A stretch of DNA of 64,000 nt. Origin: Bombilactobacillus bombi (GTDB lineage: Bacteria > Bacillota > Bacilli > Lactobacillales > Lactobacillaceae). The translations under genes were made by a program, and so were the position numbers. Below are positions 60,683 through 64,000 of the stretch, in pieces; position 1 is the stretch's first letter; every line of letters starts with the position of its first letter. The notes under the pieces are model-generated. The model was not told the DNA's origin. It saw only the letters and a program-made list of their open reading frames with translations, and did not search any database. The DNA is taken from the NCBI RefSeq assembly GCF_964340835.1, contig NZ_OZ204251.1; one strand, written 5' to 3'.

Positions 60683-61660
60683 ATGACTGTTACACCGAAA
60701 TCAATTATTGAGGATATTAAAAAGAAAAATCCAAATATTAATCGAGTTATATTCACAGGCTGCGGAGCTTCAATGGCAGATTTATATCCTGGATATTACT
60801 TTGTTGCTCATGAAAGTAAAAAAATGTTATCTGCAATTATGCAAGCTAATGAATTTAATTATGATACACCTAAGGATGTTGGTGAAAATACGATTGTGAT
60901 TACTGCATCATTAGGTGGAACTACACCAGAATCAATTGCAGCTACTAAGCATGCACGTGAATTGGGAGCTCATGTAGTAACATTATCTCATGATGAAAGC
61001 TCACCAATTGTTAAAGAAGCTGAATATCAATTAATTCATGGTTTCGAAAAAGATTATGCTAATAAAACAGCTAAAATGACATTGGCTTTAAATTTAGCTG
61101 TAGAAATTGTTAATCAATTTGAAGGATATGAATATTACGACGAAGCTCAGACCGCTTTTAATGGATTATTTGATTTAATCAATCACGAAGCTAACATGGT
61201 AACACCAGCTGCAGAAGAATTTGCTGAAAAATATAAAGATGATAAAACTATTTATGTACTTGGTAGTGGAGCAACTGCAGGTGCTGCTTATTCTACAGCT
61301 TCTTTCTTATTTATGGAAATGCAATGGATTACTGCCCCAACAATTCATTCTGGAGAATTTTTCCATGGACCATTTGAATTAGCTTTGAAAGATACTCCAT
61401 ATCTATTATTTGTTAATGACGGACCTACACGTCATCTGGATGCTCGAGCTTTGGAATTTATGCAGAGATTTGATGCTAAAATCACTGTAATTGATGCGAA
61501 AGATCATAACTTGGCCTCTATTGCTTCTAATAATGTAATTGATTACTTCAACCCAATGTTAATTACAGGTGTAATGCGGGTTTATGCTGAAAAATTGTCT
61601 GAAGCACGTAAACATCCATTAACCCAACGTCGTTATATGTGGAAATTAGAAAACTATTAA
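60683..61660 (+). CDS. SIS-domain deglycase, FrlB/GfrF type
   Basis: A 325-residue protein with two SIS domains (about 15-150 and 180-310), as in fructoselysine-6-phosphate deglycase FrlB and glucoselysine-6-phosphate deglycase GfrF. Visible are FTGCGASMADLYPGYYF, TASLGGTTPES for phosphate binding, and HSGEFFHGPFELA, where Glu and His are catalytic in FrlB. It would cleave a 6-phosphorylated glycated amino acid to glucose-6-phosphate and the free amino acid. The glutaminase domain of GlmS is absent. The PTS genes upstream would supply the phosphorylated substrate. Confidence 0.85.
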   Translation: MTVTPKSIIEDIKKKNPNINRVIFTGCGASMADLYPGYYFVAHESKKMLSAIMQANEFNYDTPKDVGENTIVITASLGGTTPESIAATKHARELGAHVVTLSHDESSPIVKEAEYQLIHGFEKDYANKTAKMTLALNLAVEIVNQFEGYEYYDEAQTAFNGLFDLINHEANMVTPAAEEFAEKYKDDKTIYVLGSGATAGAAYSTASFLFMEMQWITAPTIHSGEFFHGPFELALKDTPYLLFVNDGPTRHLDARALEFMQRFDAKITVIDAKDHNLASIASNNVIDYFNPMLITGVMRVYAEKLSEARKHPLTQRRYMWKLENY

Positions 61661-61682
61661 TCCTGAATAATAAATTCAGATA

Positions 61683-61708
61683 AGACGGGAAATCCCGTCT
61701 TTTTTTTG
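61683..61708 (+). terminator. Terminator after the deglycase gene
   Basis: AGACGGGA and TCCCGTCT form an eight-base stem with a two-base loop, followed by seven T. The next gene starts 19 bases later, so it is expressed by read-through. Confidence 0.85.
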
Positions 61709-61726
61709 TAAAAAGGAGAATCTATT

Positions 61727-62371
61727 ATGATTAAAGCTTTTATTTTTGATATGGATGGTGTCTTAGTGAATTCTGAAGAAATGTATTTTTATCGAAGAAT
61801 GGAGTTTTTTAATAAAATTCGTGTTATACCTGATTCCAAACAAATTAGTGATTATTTGGGATGTAGTAATGAAAGAGTCTGGGAATTACTTGTGAATGAT
61901 CCGATTAGAAGAGAACAATTGAAACAACAGTACTTTGATTATCAAAAACAGCATCCAATTAATTATAAAAATTATATTAATGATGGTGTAGAACAATTTT
62001 TAAAAACTTTACAAAAGCATCATATAACTATGATTTTAGCATCTGCAGGTGCTAGAACAGATATTGTTGGCATGTTAAACGACTGTAAAATTAAGCATTA
62101 TTTTAACTTGATATTGAGTGGAGAAGAAGTAAAACACAATAAACCTGCTCCTGATATATATCTAGAAGCACTGGATAAGAGTGGCTTGGATAAACAAGAA
62201 TGCATAGTAATTGAAGATAGTAAATATGGAATTCAAGCAGCTAAAAAGGCTGGAATTGAAACCTGGGCTTTAAAACCTCAAAATTATACAGTTGATCAAA
62301 GCCAAGCCAATTATGTTTTTGAAAACTTTATTAAGTTAAATAAAAAAATAATTAACGAAAATTTTGAATAA
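61727..62371 (+). CDS. HAD phosphatase, beta-phosphoglucomutase-like
   Basis: A 214-residue HAD-IA enzyme. Asp8 and Asp10 of motif I are in FIFDMDGVLVNSE; motif II is ASAGA; Lys is in KHNKPAPDIY and the acidic pair in VIEDSKYGIQAA. The helical cap is of the beta-phosphoglucomutase subfamily. It probably removes phosphate from a sugar phosphate of the same pathway. It lies directly behind the operon terminator and is thus likely transcribed at a lower level from the sigma-54 promoter. Confidence 0.85.
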   Translation: MIKAFIFDMDGVLVNSEEMYFYRRMEFFNKIRVIPDSKQISDYLGCSNERVWELLVNDPIRREQLKQQYFDYQKQHPINYKNYINDGVEQFLKTLQKHHITMILASAGARTDIVGMLNDCKIKHYFNLILSGEEVKHNKPAPDIYLEALDKSGLDKQECIVIEDSKYGIQAAKKAGIETWALKPQNYTVDQSQANYVFENFIKLNKKIINENFE

Positions 62372-62409
62372 ATCAATTTTAAAATTTATTGAATGATTTA
62401 AAAATAATA

Positions 62410-62482
62410 TTGACAAGCCTTATGATTGCGGTTACAATGATTTTGGTATTGAAAGTATAAAACATATACCTTTTCAATACCA
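62410..62482 (+). promoter_or_regulatory. Promoter and operator of the tandem GntR genes
   Basis: TTGACA (62410-62415), 17 bases, TACAAT (62433-62438). A cre-like TGATTGCGGTTACA (12 of 14 positions, 62423-62436) overlaps the -10. Just downstream lies an inverted repeat TGGTATTGAAA (62444-62454) and TTTCAATACCA (62472-62482), a likely GntR operator. Confidence 0.65.
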
Positions 62483-62552
62483 TTTGAATTGTTGTTTAGC
62501 GCTTACTTAAATACATCAACTAAAAAATAAGTTCCAAAAAGGAGGCGAAACA

Positions 62553-63287
62553 TTGGAATATCATGATCTTTCCTCTACAAACTATGTTGAAGAGGCTATT
62601 AAATCAGATCCACAATGTATTAAAAAATTCACAACCGAACGTTCATTAGCTGAACACTTTAATGTTAGTCGCACAACGATTCGCAATGCTCTAAGAAATT
62701 TAGAATTAGAAGGTATATTGCTTCAGAGTGATGAAGGTTTGCAATATAACGATTGTTTTCAAATCAATATGTTAAAGATGACTTCATTTACTGAAGAGTT
62801 AAAAATTGATGCATCACAGCAAAAAATAAGGATGCTTTCTAACCAAGTAATTAATGCTACACCTAAATTAAAGGATTTTTTTGGTTCTGAACAAAGCAAG
62901 CTAATAAGAATTATTAGACAAAGATATTTTAATCAAGTACCAGTGTCATATGAAATTTCTTATTTGCCCCAACAGCGTTTTTATAGTTTAAGCAAAAGAA
63001 ATTTGAATAATGTCTCACTTTACTATGTTTTACAAGAAAGTTATCAAGTACTACCTAATTATGGTAGGGAAGAGATTACTTGTCACAAAGCTGACAAAGT
63101 AAAGGCTAATTACTTACAAATTGATGTAGGAACTCCACTATATAAAATATCTAGTTATAATTTTGATACTAACGATCAGCCTTTCGAACATACTGATCAA
63201 TTTTTGGTTGGAAATAAATTTACTTATCATTTGCAAGCTAATAATATTTTTGATTACCGGGAAGATGAGGATAGTGACTCTTTTTGA
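62553..63287 (+). CDS. GntR/UTRA regulator (first of tandem pair)
   Basis: A 244-residue HutC-like regulator. The HTH is in residues 25-55 (FTTERSLAEHFNVSRTTIRNALRNLELEGIL), the UTRA domain about 80-235. The segment before the HTH is shorter and less conserved than usual and the wing is altered, so DNA recognition may differ. The start is TTG seven bases after GGAGG. The gene's 3' end overlaps the next regulator by 23 bases. It probably controls the PTS operon that starts at 63968. Confidence 0.82.
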   Translation: MEYHDLSSTNYVEEAIKSDPQCIKKFTTERSLAEHFNVSRTTIRNALRNLELEGILLQSDEGLQYNDCFQINMLKMTSFTEELKIDASQQKIRMLSNQVINATPKLKDFFGSEQSKLIRIIRQRYFNQVPVSYEISYLPQQRFYSLSKRNLNNVSLYYVLQESYQVLPNYGREEITCHKADKVKANYLQIDVGTPLYKISSYNFDTNDQPFEHTDQFLVGNKFTYHLQANNIFDYREDEDSDSF

Positions 63288-63957
63288 AGAAATAGCTTCA
63301 CAATTATTACAAAAAATTGAAAGCGGTCAATATACTGCTGGTTCTGAGCTTCCTAATGAAGGACAACTTCAAAGAGATTATGAAGTTAGTCGTACAACTG
63401 TTCGCAAGGCTATTGATTTATTAGTAGGACAAAACAAAGTGGTTCGTAAAAAGGGTGTGGGGCTATTTGTTGCTCCCTCTTTATCGACTCAGAATATTTT
63501 GGAAATGACAGGAGTGATTAAGCCTTCTATATATCAAAATAATAAACAAATAATTAAAGAATCCTATTTGCGTCAAGCAGGCATATATTACGGCAAAATG
63601 CTGAACATGAAGTCAGCAGAGCTTATATATTACATTAGCTATTTGGTGATGTCACCAAATCAGATTGTTAAAGAAGTCTTATTATTACCGTTAGATAATT
63701 TTCCGGATTTTCAGTTATCTAGTTTAAAAATATTATCAGTTTTAGAAATAGCTAATTCTGGGAAAAAATATGTTAATGATTTAGAACAAGATTTGCGGTT
63801 AATTAGAGCTAACTCTGAATTAGCTAAACAATTACAAATTAATATGAAAGAGCCAGTGTTTAAAGTGTCTAATCACTATTTTGACGAAAATAAGGCACCA
63901 ATAGCTATTGAATATAAATTTGCTAATAACACTAGATATGTAGTTGATTTTGCTTAG
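63265..63957 (+). CDS. GntR/UTRA regulator (second of tandem pair)
   Basis: A 230-residue regulator with a regular GntR winged HTH (GSELPNEGQLQRDYEVSRTTVRKAI) in the first 70 residues and a UTRA domain after about residue 80. The start is taken as ATG 63265, inside the end of the preceding gene, because the GntR domain begins there; GTG 63274 is an alternative. The open frame upstream is out-of-frame coding sequence of the first regulator. The stop lies ten bases before the EIIB start, so it is probably co-transcribed with that operon. Confidence 0.82.
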   Translation: MRIVTLFEEIASQLLQKIESGQYTAGSELPNEGQLQRDYEVSRTTVRKAIDLLVGQNKVVRKKGVGLFVAPSLSTQNILEMTGVIKPSIYQNNKQIIKESYLRQAGIYYGKMLNMKSAELIYYISYLVMSPNQIVKEVLLLPLDNFPDFQLSSLKILSVLEIANSGKKYVNDLEQDLRLIRANSELAKQLQINMKEPVFKVSNHYFDENKAPIAIEYKFANNTRYVVDFA

Positions 63958-63967
63958 GAGGTAAAAA

Positions 63968-64000
63968 ATGATTAAGTTATTACGGGTAGATCACCGTTTA
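63968..64000 (+). CDS. PTS EIIB, mannose family (5' end only)
   Basis: Eleven codons (MIKLLRVDHRL) after a GGAGG ribosome binding site. The sequence matches the start of mannose-family EIIB proteins, including the one at 58499 (MIKIIRIDHRL). The gene continues beyond the window. It shows that a second mannose-family PTS operon follows the two GntR genes. Confidence 0.75.
   Translation, partial: MIKLLRVDHRL

Noticed and set aside
63163..63264. N-terminal extension with hydrophobic residues on the second GntR regulator
   Set aside because: This part is the out-of-frame coding sequence of the preceding regulator; the GntR domain starts after 63265, where a start codon is available.
1..64000. 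CRISPR array, insertion sequences, tRNA or rRNA genes
   Set aside because: No regularly spaced direct repeats, transposase frames with terminal repeats, cloverleaf sequences or rRNA segments were recognised by reading; weakly conserved tRNA genes could be missed without a search tool.

Overview
The window looks like chromosomal DNA of a low-GC Gram-positive bacterium of the family Lactobacillaceae. The evidence is the AT-rich sequence with strong GGAGG-type ribosome binding sites, an NAD-dependent D-lactate dehydrogenase, the two-subunit beta-galactosidase LacL/LacM, an H2O2-forming type glycerol-3-phosphate oxidase, CcpA-type cre sites and mannose-family PTS operons with a LevR-type sigma-54 activator. 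The gene content (sucrose phosphorylase, arabinofuranosidase, Amadori-type PTS) would suit a plant-, honey- or bee-associated lactobacillus, but the species cannot be fixed from the sequence. No rRNA, tRNA, insertion sequence, prophage or CRISPR array was found.

Left part (1-34.5 kb), mainly housekeeping and transport. A small type I toxin-antitoxin-like locus at the edge; a secreted hypothetical protein; a YibE/F membrane pair; a macro-domain protein; a metal P-type ATPase behind a perfect PerR-type box; a MarR regulator with a nucleoside hydrolase; a HAD phosphatase; an amino acid permease with a large membrane protein; a menF-menD-menH-menC operon (chorismate to o-succinylbenzoate); ldhD; an EamA exporter; a C69 dipeptidase; a purine permease behind a PurR box; a fructokinase; the glpK-glpO-glpF glycerol operon with a cre site; an FAD-linked lactate/glycolate-type dehydrogenase; a uracil permease under a PyrR attenuator; a phosphatase; pyrF-pyrE; an MFS carrier; an aldo-keto reductase divergent from a small AhpD-like protein across a MerR-type promoter.

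Middle part (34.5-54.2 kb), carbohydrate utilisation and small regulators. LacL/LacM, AraC and ArsR-type regulators, a GH51 arabinofuranosidase and a LacY-family symporter form a probable arabino-galacto-oligosaccharide locus. Next come an amino acid permease, an XRE regulator/membrane protein pair beside decayed coding sequence, a CPBP protease, a short-chain dehydrogenase, and a LacI regulator divergent from sucrose phosphorylase plus a lone cellobiose-family EIIC. A GalT-like protein, an XRE protein and coaBC close this part.

Right part (54.2-64 kb), a PTS island. A GntR/UTRA regulator preceded by a 46-bp perfect palindrome; a 913-residue LevR-type sigma-54 activator; a sigma-54 promoter embedded in that gene's own terminator hairpin; mannose-family EIIA, EIIB, EIIC and EIID; a FrlB/GfrF-type SIS deglycase; and a HAD phosphatase. 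The composition predicts uptake and cleavage of glycated amino acids (Amadori products). EIIC is split by a one-base frameshift, so the system may be broken in this strain or the base call may be wrong. Two more GntR/UTRA regulators and the first codons of another EIIB show that a second PTS operon begins at the window edge.
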